DNA of 64,000 nucleotides from Butyricimonas paravirosa. Its GTDB lineage: Bacteria; Bacteroidota; Bacteroidia; Bacteroidales; Marinifilaceae. The DNA is taken from assembly GCF_032878955.1 (NCBI RefSeq), contig NZ_CP043839.1, positions 372,001 to 436,000 on the forward strand, written 5' to 3'. A program made the translations under genes and the position numbers. The notes beneath the pieces are model-generated. The model saw only the letters and a program-made list of their open reading frames with translations, ran no database searches and was not told the origin of the DNA. This document shows, piece after piece, positions 8,516-17,714 of this stretch (positions are counted from its first letter, which is position 1; the number at the start of each line of letters is the position of its first letter).

Positions 8516-9719
8516 TCTGTTTTACCTTGGTCCATAACTCGACACGTTTCACGTCACGCCAACGCACGTAAACAACTTCTCCCCCCGCCCGGAAGGCCAA
8601 TACCCCGTCATTCGCCGCTGTCACGTCACACATCGTCCCCAACACCAGCTCGGTTCCCCCCGACAACTTGACCCACGTGTATTTATAGTTTTTAGGTTCT
8701 ATCTCCTGCACATACTTGAAAGGTACACGGTAAGATATATTCCCGTTCTGCCCGTCCAGTAATTCGAAATCCATGGCCTCATCGAGATCATACACCAGCA
8801 CCCCTTCCAGCGATAGTCCGTCCCGTGTTTCCACCCTCCCGGACAAACGTTCGGGAGCCGCAAAATCATCATAAACAGGAAGATTCAATTGATCGAGAGG
8901 AATGGAACGAAACAGTTTGAAGTCATGCCATCCCACGATCACCTGCCCGACAGACGGCAGGTTGATGGCTATTCCCCGGTTCGTGGCGTTCACGTCGTTT
9001 TCTCCCCACATGTAAAGTTCCCTACCACTATGAAGGGTTACCAAGGAAGAGTTTCCCAGCGACTTGATACTCGCTATATTCTTGAATGCCACGGAAACCC
9101 CGCTGGATTCCGTCCGCCCGTCGAGTAACGCATCTAGTGAATTCTCGTCCAGATCCCATTGGACAAGCCCCTTGTACATCCCGTAAGGTGTCTCCACGAT
9201 ACCCGCAATGGGACGATCTTTCGGCTCGGGGATCGTGTCAGGTGCGGCAGAGAAAACGATTTCGCTGATATGGTCCCATACCACGCTTTCCGTCTTTCCA
9301 TTCCGCAGTTCCACGGCAATCCAGTTACCGATGGCAAGCGACCGCCCCCGTTCGAGTTCAGTGACATTTCCCCCTTTCACACCCAATTCAATCCGCCTGT
9401 CACCGATCACCCGAATCGATCGAATATTCCCGAAACGACAAGAGAATTCATGCTCCGGCGGGGTATCTCTCCGCCCATCACTGAAACGAACGTTATCGCC
9501 CATAATATCCCGATACCGCATATACGGGTTCCCTATCTTTCCCGCAGTGAAAATGTCTGTCCAGTAAAGGTTTTTTCCCCACGTGATGTACCCGCAGATT
9601 TTACGATTCATCACCGTAGTCACTTCCCCGTAAATCCGTATTGCTCGACTATTCTGCGCAGACCCGTTAGTCACGCAGGCACAACAGATTAAGCACCCAG
9701 TTATCCATGTTTTTAACAT
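8508..9719 (-). CDS. Secreted protein with three internal repeats, unknown function
   Basis: The 403-residue protein has a signal peptide (MLKTWITGCLICCACVTNGSAQ). The rest looks like three related units of about 110-130 residues, each opening with a GxVxT-type strand (YGEVTTVMNRKICGYI, AGIVETPYGMYKGLV, SGRVETRDGLSLEGVL). Units two and three continue with a YDLDE/WDLDE turn, an LLDG turn and a region near FKxIxxI. These look like all-beta modules. I recognise no family. It sits directly upstream of, and overlaps, the ECF sigma gene, which suggests an envelope component of the same regulatory circuit. Confidence 0.6.
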   Translation of the reverse strand: MLKTWITGCLICCACVTNGSAQNSRAIRIYGEVTTVMNRKICGYITWGKNLYWTDIFTAGKIGNPYMRYRDIMGDNVRFSDGRRDTPPEHEFSCRFGNIRSIRVIGDRRIELGVKGGNVTELERGRSLAIGNWIAVELRNGKTESVVWDHISEIVFSAAPDTIPEPKDRPIAGIVETPYGMYKGLVQWDLDENSLDALLDGRTESSGVSVAFKNIASIKSLGNSSLVTLHSGRELYMWGENDVNATNRGIAINLPSVGQVIVGWHDFKLFRSIPLDQLNLPVYDDFAAPERLSGRVETRDGLSLEGVLVYDLDEAMDFELLDGQNGNISYRVPFKYVQEIEPKNYKYTWVKLSGGTELVLGTMCDVTAANDGVLAFRAGGEVVYVRWRDVKRVELWTKVKQND

Positions 9720-9804
9720 ACCACTATTTTTGTTTATTAATGGGACGAATGAATCAGGCGAAAAGTTACAAAACGAATGAAGATATAGAAAACAATTTAA
9801 ATTA

Positions 9805-9849
9805 AAATCCGGCTCAACAAAAGAGATTACCCCATGTTAAGCCGGATTT
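9805..9849 (-). terminator. Terminator of the YitT gene
   Basis: AAATCCGGCT (9805-9814) pairs with AGCCGGATTT (9840-9849). On the minus strand the stem is followed by a T-rich stretch, just beyond the yitT stop. Confidence 0.65.
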
Positions 9850-9883
9850 AAAATAAATTATATTACGAAATAATATTCTTGAT

Positions 9884-10816
9884 TCATTCTGCATCCAACC
9901 GTTTGAATCCTTTCCCTAGAATCTGGTTAGCGTCGAATATCGTCACGAAAGCATTCGGATCAATCTTGTAGATGGCCTGTTGCAAGGTTGCCATCTGCCG
10001 ACGATTGACCATAGTCATGATCATCTCCTTCTCCGAACGGTTATACATCCCCTGTATCGGCACGATGGAGCCACCACGATGCAGGTCATTCAATATATAC
10101 GCACGAATCTCCTCGATCTTGTCGGAGATAATAAAGAAACTCTTCTCGGCATTGAACCCTTGCAGGATCATATCAATCGTTTTACCCATGAGGAAAATGG
10201 AAAGCCATGAATACATCGGCACCTTCCAGTCCTGAAACATGAGGAAACCGAAGATCACGATACATGAATCGACCATCATCTGCAACTGTCCCAACGGGCG
10301 GTGAGTCCACTTGTGGAGGATATTCGACAACACGTCGGTTCCTCCGCTTGATGCGCGACTTTTCATGATCATCCCCACACCGACACCCATGACAACACCA
10401 CCAAAAATACACGCCAATAACACCTCATCACCCAGCTTGAAAGGATCGAGCGCCACCAAAGGATCCGTGGGAATCGGCTCACCCATCAATGTCAACAGAA
10501 TCGCAGGCAAGCTATCAGAGAAAACAGCGACAAGGATGAAACAAATAAACGTTTTCACCCCAAAACCGGAACCCAGTACCCGTAGGCCCAGCAAACTCAA
10601 CGGCAGGTTGAAACACAGTGCGGCCATACCGATCGGGAATCCCCACTTGTGCTGAAGAACGATCGTGATACCATAAATTCCCCCCGGGACAATCTTGTAA
10701 GGCGCCATAAAACAACTATACCCCAGAGCCAACACAAAAGCTCCCCCGACGAGTAACGCATACGTCCGGAACCACTCACGGGTAAACGGTTTCTCTTTTA
10801 AAAGTATATTCACCAT
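9884..10816 (-). CDS. YitT family membrane protein (DUF161 + DUF2179)
   Basis: I chose the ATG near 10816 (MVNILLKEKPFTREWF); a TTG 60 bp upstream would add 20 residues with no support. The resulting ~310-residue protein has five to six membrane segments (YALLVGGAFVLALGYSCF, GFPIGMAALCFNLPLSLLGL, VFSDSLPAILLTLMG, ACIFGGVVMGVGVGMIM with the RASSGGTDVLS motif typical of YitT). A C-terminal cytosolic DUF2179 domain follows (KSFFIISDKIEEIRAYIL, GMYNRSEKEMIMTMVNRRQ). The family is of uncertain transport role. It is divergent from the TetR/KAS III pair. Confidence 0.88.
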   Translation of the reverse strand: MVNILLKEKPFTREWFRTYALLVGGAFVLALGYSCFMAPYKIVPGGIYGITIVLQHKWGFPIGMAALCFNLPLSLLGLRVLGSGFGVKTFICFILVAVFSDSLPAILLTLMGEPIPTDPLVALDPFKLGDEVLLACIFGGVVMGVGVGMIMKSRASSGGTDVLSNILHKWTHRPLGQLQMMVDSCIVIFGFLMFQDWKVPMYSWLSIFLMGKTIDMILQGFNAEKSFFIISDKIEEIRAYILNDLHRGGSIVPIQGMYNRSEKEMIMTMVNRRQMATLQQAIYKIDPNAFVTIFDANQILGKGFKRLDAE

Positions 10817-10944
10817 TTCATCTGATTTAAATTCGGCCGCGAATATACACCTCCCCCATCTCACGAAACATGACAAAAGTCATATTTTCGGGGGAAAATG
10901 TTTTAATTCGTTATTTAACATTTCAGAATTACCCGTGGCATTGA

Positions 10945-10976
10945 TTTTGTTCGTACGAGAATATTAATTATAATTG
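10945..10976 (+). promoter_or_regulatory. Promoter of the tetR-KAS III pair
   Basis: A TTTTG -33 element ends at 10949. TATAATTG, one base off the TAnnTTTG box, starts at 10969, giving the standard 19-bp spacer. The gene starts 28 bp further on. Confidence 0.6.
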
Positions 10977-11004
10977 CACACTTTTTCCAAATTGTGAAAT
11001 TAAA

Positions 11005-11589
11005 ATGAGAACAACCTTACTGATTACAAAAGAAAAAATTATCAGCGTGGCACAAAAATTGTTCACTGAAACAAGTTTTTATCGAACTACAATGAAGGAT
11101 ATTGCCCGTGCCGCTAAAGTCAGTCGGCGTACGCTATACACTCATTTTAACAGTAAGGAAGATATTTTTAACCACATTGTAGATCAAAAAATAGAATTAA
11201 TAGAACAAAAACTCGAACAGGCAGTCAGAACGGCCTTGCCAGCCGACAAACGGTTGAAGTTATATATCAAGGAACGATTCAATTTAATCGCAGAACTCAT
11301 GGGCGGCAGCCAACCTATCAAGGAAACTTTTTTACACAATAACAGTAAGATTGAAATACTACGGGAGAATATAGACAGGCAGGAAATAGAGCTACTCTAT
11401 TCGATCCTTCGGGATGGGGCCGATGCGGGAATCTTCTCGATCAAACAACCCCGGCGCTTGGCTAATTCTCTGCAATCCGTCTTTAAAAGTTTGGAATTCG
11501 GTTTTATACGCCAGTACGAACATCAACCACGACCACAAGTGATTAACGAGTATATTAACATATTATTTCACGGTATAATTAAGAAATAA
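11005..11589 (+). CDS. TetR family transcriptional regulator
   Basis: The 194-residue protein has a classical TetR N-terminal HTH: KEKIISVAQKLFTETSFYRTTMKDIA, then the recognition helix VSRRTLYTHFNSKEDIF. A helical ligand-binding domain of about 140 residues follows, with no recognisable ligand signature. The KAS III gene begins 18 bp downstream, so it probably controls that gene and itself; TetR proteins of this sort often respond to acyl-CoAs or membrane lipids, but that is inference here. Confidence 0.9.
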   Translation: MRTTLLITKEKIISVAQKLFTETSFYRTTMKDIARAAKVSRRTLYTHFNSKEDIFNHIVDQKIELIEQKLEQAVRTALPADKRLKLYIKERFNLIAELMGGSQPIKETFLHNNSKIEILRENIDRQEIELLYSILRDGADAGIFSIKQPRRLANSLQSVFKSLEFGFIRQYEHQPRPQVINEYINILFHGIIKK

Positions 11590-11607
11590 ACTAACACACA
11601 CTATTAT

Positions 11608-12561
11608 ATGGAATTATATATCAACGCCTTCGCCCATTATCTCCCGGACGACCGAGTACCAAACTCCTACTTCAAGGACGTAAATGGTCTGGACGACGAG
11701 TGGATTCGCACCCGTACCGGAATAAGCACCCGGAGCAAGGCTGGCGAAAACGAGAACACGAATACCATGGCCCTGGAGGCTGTTAAACGCCTGAATGAAA
11801 AACTACCCTTCCCCATAGAGGAAGTCGACTTGATCGTGGCAGCCACTTACTCGCCTCACGACACGGTAGCCACGGCAGCACACATGATACAACGCCATTT
11901 CAAAGCACGAGCTGCACGTTGTCTCACCGTTTCGGCAGCCTGCTCCTCGTTTATCAATGCCATGGAAATCGTTGAAGGGTATTTTGCCATGAACAAGGCA
12001 ACGAAAGCAATCGTCGTGGCATCCGAGCATAACACGGAATACAGCAACGAGACGTGTCCGCAAAGCGGTCATCTATGGGGTGACGGGTCTGTGGCTATTG
12101 CCATCTCCACTATGCCGGAAGGAGAAAAAGCCGCCCGCATACTTAATATATTCACCCGCGGACTTGGCCACATCGGTAAAGCAGACACTGCCGTATATTT
12201 ACGCCCACATCACGGGGGGATCGGAATGCCGGAAGGACGTGACGTGTTTATCAATGCCTGCCATTACATGATCGAAGGCTTAAATGCTGTAACCAACAGC
12301 CAAGGTATAAAACTGACAGACTTGAAATTCATCGCATCACACCAAGCGAACAAGCGAATCATGGCTACCGTCGCACGTCAGATCGATTTTCCGGAAGATC
12401 ATATGCTGTCGAACATTGAAGAGGTAGGTAACACGGGATGTCCCAGTTGCGCCATCGCCTTATCGCAAAACCTTGACCGGGTCGACCATGGCGACCTCGT
12501 GGCTCTCTCCGTGTTCGGGGGTGGATACTCTTGCGGGGCAGCGCTATTACAATTTCTTTAA
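11608..12561 (+). CDS. 3-oxoacyl-ACP synthase III-like (KAS III) protein
   Basis: The 317-residue thiolase-fold condensing enzyme carries the whole FabH triad: Cys in SAACSSFINAM, His in SHQANKRIM, and Asn in VGNTGCPS. The N-terminus (INAFAHYLPDDRVPNSYF, then DEWIRTRTGIS) and the ending FGGGYSCGAALLQF are typical of FabH. KAS III enzymes condense an acyl-CoA with malonyl-ACP to start fatty-acid synthesis. This copy is isolated from fab genes and paired with its own tetR, so it is more likely a specialised or stress-controlled paralogue than the housekeeping FabH. Confidence 0.88.
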   Translation: MELYINAFAHYLPDDRVPNSYFKDVNGLDDEWIRTRTGISTRSKAGENENTNTMALEAVKRLNEKLPFPIEEVDLIVAATYSPHDTVATAAHMIQRHFKARAARCLTVSAACSSFINAMEIVEGYFAMNKATKAIVVASEHNTEYSNETCPQSGHLWGDGSVAIAISTMPEGEKAARILNIFTRGLGHIGKADTAVYLRPHHGGIGMPEGRDVFINACHYMIEGLNAVTNSQGIKLTDLKFIASHQANKRIMATVARQIDFPEDHMLSNIEEVGNTGCPSCAIALSQNLDRVDHGDLVALSVFGGGYSCGAALLQFL

Positions 12562-12582
12562 GCAAATACAGAATTAAAAATA

Positions 12583-12619
12583 ATGAAGGAGTGGCAAAAA
12601 ATTTCTGCCACTCCTTCAT
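12583..12619. terminator. Bidirectional terminator
   Basis: A perfect 14-bp stem (ATGAAGGAGTGGCA at 12583, its complement at 12606) with a 9-nt A/T-rich loop lies between the convergent KAS III and tetR genes. Confidence 0.8.
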
Positions 12620-12621
12620 CT

Positions 12622-13245
12622 TCAATCCACACGTAATAAATTATCCATCTGCATGACGATATAAGGTTTCCAACGGGCAAACATCTCTTCAAAAGACTCC
12701 CCTTTTTCAAGAAAAAGAGATGCACAAAGGTCTTTCATCACGAAAGGCATGATCAACAAGCTATAAAACGTGAAAAAGACAAAACGTAGAGGTACAGGCT
12801 TCAGTCGCCCGGAATCCATCTCATCTTGCAAACTTCGCGCTATCTCTAGAAAATTCCGTTCCAATCGTAAATCGGCAAGCGTGTTGATCAAATGATTAAC
12901 ATCCCGATTCGATTCTCTCATCACGAACAACGGCAAACGCGGGTTTTCACTAAATACCTCAAAATAAGCATCAATGACACCCCCTACACGCTCCGTAACA
13001 GGTTTATCCTTCTGCAAGACAATATCCTGTATTTTGGGGAGCAGAAACAGCACGATCTCCCCGAAAACAGCCTGAAACATCCGCTCCTTCGTCCGAAAAT
13101 AATAATGCAACCCCGGACGGTTAATACCCACCTTCGCCGCAATATCACTCATGCTGGTCTCGGCAAAACCGTTTTCTATAAATTGTTGTTTAGCTATCTC
13201 TATAATCTTTGTTTCCAGATTCTCATTACTAACAGATTCCGTCAT
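12622..13245 (-). CDS. TetR family transcriptional regulator
   Basis: The 207-residue protein has an N-terminal TetR HTH (IIEIAKQQFIENGFAETSMSDIA, then VGINRPGLHYYFRTKERMF). The effector domain contains EIVLFLLPKIQDIVLQ and ends LLRVD. It starts 4 bp after the stop of the 1399-residue activase gene, which argues for cotranscription and for a regulatory link to it. It is convergent with, and distinct in sequence from, the other TetR of the neighbouring pair. Confidence 0.9.
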   Translation of the reverse strand: MTESVSNENLETKIIEIAKQQFIENGFAETSMSDIAAKVGINRPGLHYYFRTKERMFQAVFGEIVLFLLPKIQDIVLQKDKPVTERVGGVIDAYFEVFSENPRLPLFVMRESNRDVNHLINTLADLRLERNFLEIARSLQDEMDSGRLKPVPLRFVFFTFYSLLIMPFVMKDLCASLFLEKGESFEEMFARWKPYIVMQMDNLLRVD

Positions 13246-13249
13246 GACA

Positions 13250-16200
13250 CTATCCCTTTAAATTATCTATAAATAACAAAACGCGATTAGTTATATTCAC
13301 ATCACTAACACCACTATCAAAATCTAAAGATAGTAAATTAATATCCGGGAAGAAACTTTTTACACGTTTTTCAATACCTTTAGCCACTATATGGTTGGCT
13401 ATACAACCGAAAGGTTGTAGTCCCAACACGTTTTTCACCCCCTGTCGGGCATAAGACATCACCTCGGCAGGCAACAGCCACCCCTCGCCAAACTGGGCGT
13501 TCAGGGAAACGACCTTTCGGGCATCCTCCGCCTCTTCAAAAATATCCCCGAAAGGAATAAAATAGCGGAAACGCCCGGCAATCCGGTTTACCCGGTCTAT
13601 TTGTTTCTTCACCGTCTTATAACCCAAATCATACACGAATTCGGGTAACTGCCTTTTTTCCATGTACGACTCCACCTTCACTTTCCGGTTCACGAAACTC
13701 TGCATGAAGAAACCGGTAATCATGGGCGGCACCACCTCTATCCCACGTTCTATTAACCACCCGGTTATATTCTTGTGAGAAAAAGGATTAAACTTCAGAA
13801 AGATCTCGCCAACAATACCAACCTTAGGACGAGTCTCATCTTTACAGATTCGATCAAAGTCAGCAGCGGCCATGGAAAGACAACGGAACAATTCCTTTGA
13901 ACGATTTTCCAAGATTAACTTTTCCGCCTTTTCCAGATACATATCTCTCAAGCGGGCCGCCTCCCCACTCTCTTTCTCCCGCACAACAGACGCGTGATAA
14001 AACTTAGAGATACAATCGCTATAAAGAACAGCACGTAAAGCTATGGGTAACATCTTCAACCAGTTTATCTGGAATCCCGGTTGCACGTTCTCGATCGAGC
14101 TACCCAGGGAAAACGAGATAACAGGCACATCCGTGTAACCCGCATCAACCAACGCTTTTTTGATCAAAGATATATAATTGCTCGCCCGGCATTGTCCTCC
14201 CGTCTGGGTGATCGCCACGGCCGTTCGGGAGGGATCATATTGCCCACTCTTAAAGGCCTTGATAATATCCCCCACGATCAACGTTGCCGGGTAACAGACC
14301 TCATTATTGGCGTATTTCAGCCCCCATTCACAAGACTCGGTATTACTGAGAGGCAAGTTCTCCACGTCATACCCCGCCACACGCATCACCGCCGGAATCA
14401 ATGGCGACAGGAACGGAGTAAAGAACGGAATCAGAATCTTTCGGTCTCGATACGTCTCGTCATAAACGGGAACGGTGGCAAACTCCCTAGTCTGTTGTTC
14501 TTGTTTCTTGTCCTCGTTAGCAAGTTTCAAACTCTCAACCAATGAACGTACCCTCAACTTCATCGATCCCACGTTATTAATATCATCAAGCTTCAACAAG
14601 GTGAGTGACTTACCATGACGCATTAACAGCTCGCCAACCTCGTCCACGAGAAAAGCATCAGGTCCACAACCGAACGAGGTCATCTCCACGAACTGGATAT
14701 TTCTACCCTGCCCGGCACACCACCGGGCCGCTTTCAGAATACGATCGGGATATGCCCATTGCGTCACGAAATGCACGTCATGAATGGGAATATCCTTATC
14801 GCGGACTATATCATCCGTGATCACGTGAATACCCATGTCTGAAAGCATATCGGAAACCTTATGTTGAATCAACGGATCGGTATGATACGGGCGACCAGCT
14901 AGCAATATCGTTAAGGCCCCCGCCTGCCCCGCATCACGCAAGACTTGCTCGTTATACCCGATCAACTCGTTCATGAAAGTCTCCTGCTCCTTCAGGGCTA
15001 CTGCGAAAGCCTTCTTCACGGAATGAATGTCTACCCCTACCTGCTCCAAATACTCACGACACTGTTTAAACAGTAGTTCCTTATCTTTGAAATTAATTGC
15101 CGGAGCATCAACCGGTATTCCCTCTGCCTGTACACTCTTCACGACCTCCGAGTACCCCGTCACGATAGGACAATTGTAACTATTCTGCTCTTTTTCCTGT
15201 TTCTCGAAAACCACGAAAGGCATAAACACCCGGTCTACCTTTCGATCAATTAAATCCTGCACGTGGCTATGTACCAGTTTCGCCGGGAAACAAATATTAT
15301 CCGACATAACCATGCGAGCATGACGTTCATACTGCTGAAAATTCGAGGGATCGGATAAACACACCCGTATACCGCACGATGTAAATAACGTATGCCAGAA
15401 CGGGAATTCCTCGTACATATTCAAACAGCGTGGTATACCAATCGTAAGTAATGGATGGTCAACCCGTACATCACGATGGAATAGCAACTCGTTTTTCCGG
15501 AGATAAACATTTACTCCCTTCACTTTATTGTTCTCGCCATTCGTGAAGACCTTCTCACACCTGTTCCCGGAATAATAGTTTTTTCCATTACCAAAGCAAT
15601 AGCGCATCACGGAACAAGTGTTGTCACATCCTTTACAATGTAACACGCTTGACGTGTAACGAGCTTGGGTAATCATCTCGTCAAGAGAGATAGGTTTTCC
15701 CGGATGTTGCATCGCATACAAGGCACACCCGAAAGCCCCCATCAGTTCCGGAATATTACACCGGGTAACTTCCGTACCCGTGAGTAATTCCAACGTACGT
15801 ACCACCGCATCATTTCGCATGGTCCCACCCTGCACAACGATATTTTTACCTAGAACCGAGACATTCTTTAGTTTCAGTACTTTATACAAACAATTCTTCA
15901 CGACGGAATAAGCCAATCCTGCAGCAATATCATCCACCGTTGCTCCTTCCCGGAGTACCTGTTTGACTTTCGAGTTCATGAAAACGGTACATCGTGTCCC
16001 CAGATCACTCGGTGAGGACGCACGACAGGCTGCCATAGAAAAATCGTGAGCCGTGTATCCCAACGTGTGGGCAAATGTCTCGATAAACGAACCACACCCG
16101 GAAGAACAAGCCTCGTTGATCTCAATCCGGTCAATCACCCCGTCATTGACGAAGATAGCCTTCATATCCTGTCCCCCGATGTCAAGAATAAAAGATACAT

Positions 16201-17449
16201 TCTTATTCAAGTAACGAGCGGCCATATAATGTGCGATCGTCTCGATAATCCCAGCATGGAGCTGGAATGCCGATCGAATCAAGTCCTCCCCGTATCCCGT
16301 GGAGCAACTTCCCCTTACCCGGAGAATAGCTCCCCTTTTCTCACATTCCTCTCTCAACCCGTCCAACCCCTCTTCCACCGCTTTTATCGGGTTTCCCCCG
16401 TTTATTTTATAATAAGAATACAGTAGTCTGGCATGAATATCCGTCACCATGATCTTCGTCGTGGTAGAACCGGAATCTATACCCACGAATACCTCATGCT
16501 CACCCGCCGTCAAGCATGACTTCCGCACTTGATTCCTAGAAATTCTCTCCTGCCACATCCTATACTCTTCCGCATTGGTAAATACCGGCTCCAGACTTCC
16601 CCTCGCATTTCCCGAAAAATCAAACTCTCGATCAATTCTCGAAATCAGTGCTGACAATTTACACGTGTGATCATCGCCCTCTCGATATAATGCCGCACCA
16701 AACGCCGGGAGTAACGTCCCGTTATCCGGTAAAATCACGTCCCTCTCGTCAAGAGACAAATATTCAATAAAAGCCTTCCGCAAAGCTGGAATAAACGTCA
16801 ACGGACCGCCACAGAATAACACGGGCGTTTCTATATCATACCCATGAGCCAGCGTAATCACCGTCTGCACTGCCACGGCATGAAAGATCGAGGCCGCAAT
16901 ATCTTCCCGGCTGACATTCCGTGCCACCAAGTTCTGAATATCCGTTTTACAGAACACTCCGCAGCGGGAGGCAATCGGGTACACCCGGGTAGCATTTAGG
17001 GCAAGCCGATTCAACTCCTCTACATTCACCCCCAGAATCACCGCCATTTGGTCAATGAACGCTCCTGTTCCCCCGGCACAATTACCATTCATACGCAAAT
17101 CAATCGCCTCGGCATCCTTGAAAAAAACAACCTTTGCATCTTCTCCACCAATATCAATCATGGACCCCACGTGCGGATAACCCTGTTGTATGGCCTTTGT
17201 TGCTGCCACAACTTCCTGCACGAAAGGCAAAGAACATTTTTCCGAAATCCCCATACCAATTGAACCTGTGATCTTCACGGAAATATCCGCATCACCCAGC
17301 AAAGAAAACAACTCTCTCAAGAAATGAATTATTGTTTCCTTTGCCTTGGCATGATGCCGCTCATACTTTGAGAACAAAATCTTATCATACTCATCAACTG
17401 CCACTAACTTGGCTGTCGTTGAACCTATATCAATACCCATTCTAATCAT
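13250..17449 (-). CDS. 2-hydroxyacyl-CoA dehydratase activase-like protein (two BcrAD/BadFG domains + DUF2229)
   Basis: The 1399-residue protein has two ASKHA ATPase domains in tandem. The first starts MIRMGIDIGSTTAKLVAVD and has GGEDAKVVFF and NGNCAGGTGAFIDQMA. The second has GIDSGSTTTKIMVTD and ACSSGCGSFIETFA. In each, a Cys near the GxGxFI motif probably holds the 4Fe-4S cluster bridging an activase dimer. The C-terminal half is a DUF2229/HgdB-like region with conserved Cys (NICFPAKLVHSHVQD, ATLIVGDIIKAF, TQTGGQCRASNY). The family uses ATP to drive low-potential electron transfer for 2-hydroxyacyl-CoA or benzoyl-CoA enzymes; the substrate of these long single-chain versions is not established. 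Start could also be the ATG three codons in. Confidence 0.88.
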   Translation of the reverse strand: MIRMGIDIGSTTAKLVAVDEYDKILFSKYERHHAKAKETIIHFLRELFSLLGDADISVKITGSIGMGISEKCSLPFVQEVVAATKAIQQGYPHVGSMIDIGGEDAKVVFFKDAEAIDLRMNGNCAGGTGAFIDQMAVILGVNVEELNRLALNATRVYPIASRCGVFCKTDIQNLVARNVSREDIAASIFHAVAVQTVITLAHGYDIETPVLFCGGPLTFIPALRKAFIEYLSLDERDVILPDNGTLLPAFGAALYREGDDHTCKLSALISRIDREFDFSGNARGSLEPVFTNAEEYRMWQERISRNQVRKSCLTAGEHEVFVGIDSGSTTTKIMVTDIHARLLYSYYKINGGNPIKAVEEGLDGLREECEKRGAILRVRGSCSTGYGEDLIRSAFQLHAGIIETIAHYMAARYLNKNVSFILDIGGQDMKAIFVNDGVIDRIEINEACSSGCGSFIETFAHTLGYTAHDFSMAACRASSPSDLGTRCTVFMNSKVKQVLREGATVDDIAAGLAYSVVKNCLYKVLKLKNVSVLGKNIVVQGGTMRNDAVVRTLELLTGTEVTRCNIPELMGAFGCALYAMQHPGKPISLDEMITQARYTSSVLHCKGCDNTCSVMRYCFGNGKNYYSGNRCEKVFTNGENNKVKGVNVYLRKNELLFHRDVRVDHPLLTIGIPRCLNMYEEFPFWHTLFTSCGIRVCLSDPSNFQQYERHARMVMSDNICFPAKLVHSHVQDLIDRKVDRVFMPFVVFEKQEKEQNSYNCPIVTGYSEVVKSVQAEGIPVDAPAINFKDKELLFKQCREYLEQVGVDIHSVKKAFAVALKEQETFMNELIGYNEQVLRDAGQAGALTILLAGRPYHTDPLIQHKVSDMLSDMGIHVITDDIVRDKDIPIHDVHFVTQWAYPDRILKAARWCAGQGRNIQFVEMTSFGCGPDAFLVDEVGELLMRHGKSLTLLKLDDINNVGSMKLRVRSLVESLKLANEDKKQEQQTREFATVPVYDETYRDRKILIPFFTPFLSPLIPAVMRVAGYDVENLPLSNTESCEWGLKYANNEVCYPATLIVGDIIKAFKSGQYDPSRTAVAITQTGGQCRASNYISLIKKALVDAGYTDVPVISFSLGSSIENVQPGFQINWLKMLPIALRAVLYSDCISKFYHASVVREKESGEAARLRDMYLEKAEKLILENRSKELFRCLSMAAADFDRICKDETRPKVGIVGEIFLKFNPFSHKNITGWLIERGIEVVPPMITGFFMQSFVNRKVKVESYMEKRQLPEFVYDLGYKTVKKQIDRVNRIAGRFRYFIPFGDIFEEAEDARKVVSLNAQFGEGWLLPAEVMSYARQGVKNVLGLQPFGCIANHIVAKGIEKRVKSFFPDINLLSLDFDSGVSDVNITNRVLLFIDNLKG

Positions 17450-17492
17450 AGCCTACACGTTTTACATATACGTTTTACACTATTGTCAAACA

Positions 17493-17500
17493 CAAATATA
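17493..17500 (-). promoter_or_regulatory. -7 box for the activase gene
   Basis: TATATTTG on the minus strand, about 45 bp before the start at 17449, matches the Bacteroidales -7 consensus. No clear -33 box is seen. Confidence 0.4.
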
Positions 17501-17690
17501 AAACAAGTTTCAATAGCGTAATCACGTGAAAATTAGAATTATATTATTTTAACAACCATTTTAAAGGCAGAATAAGTACAACCACATCTACTTCGCAATT
17601 ATTTTATCTAATCACTCGTACAGCATGACTATTCTTTTCTTTCTATATCGCTAGCACGTAAAGACCCTATCGAATTTCAACAAAAAGATA

Positions 17691-17698
17691 TACCTTTG
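17691..17698 (+). promoter_or_regulatory. -7 box for mnmE
   Basis: TACCTTTG fits the Bacteroidales -7 consensus exactly and lies 16 bp before the mnmE ATG at 17715, so the leader is very short. Confidence 0.6.
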
Positions 17699-17714
17699 CA
17701 CGAAAGAAATTATC

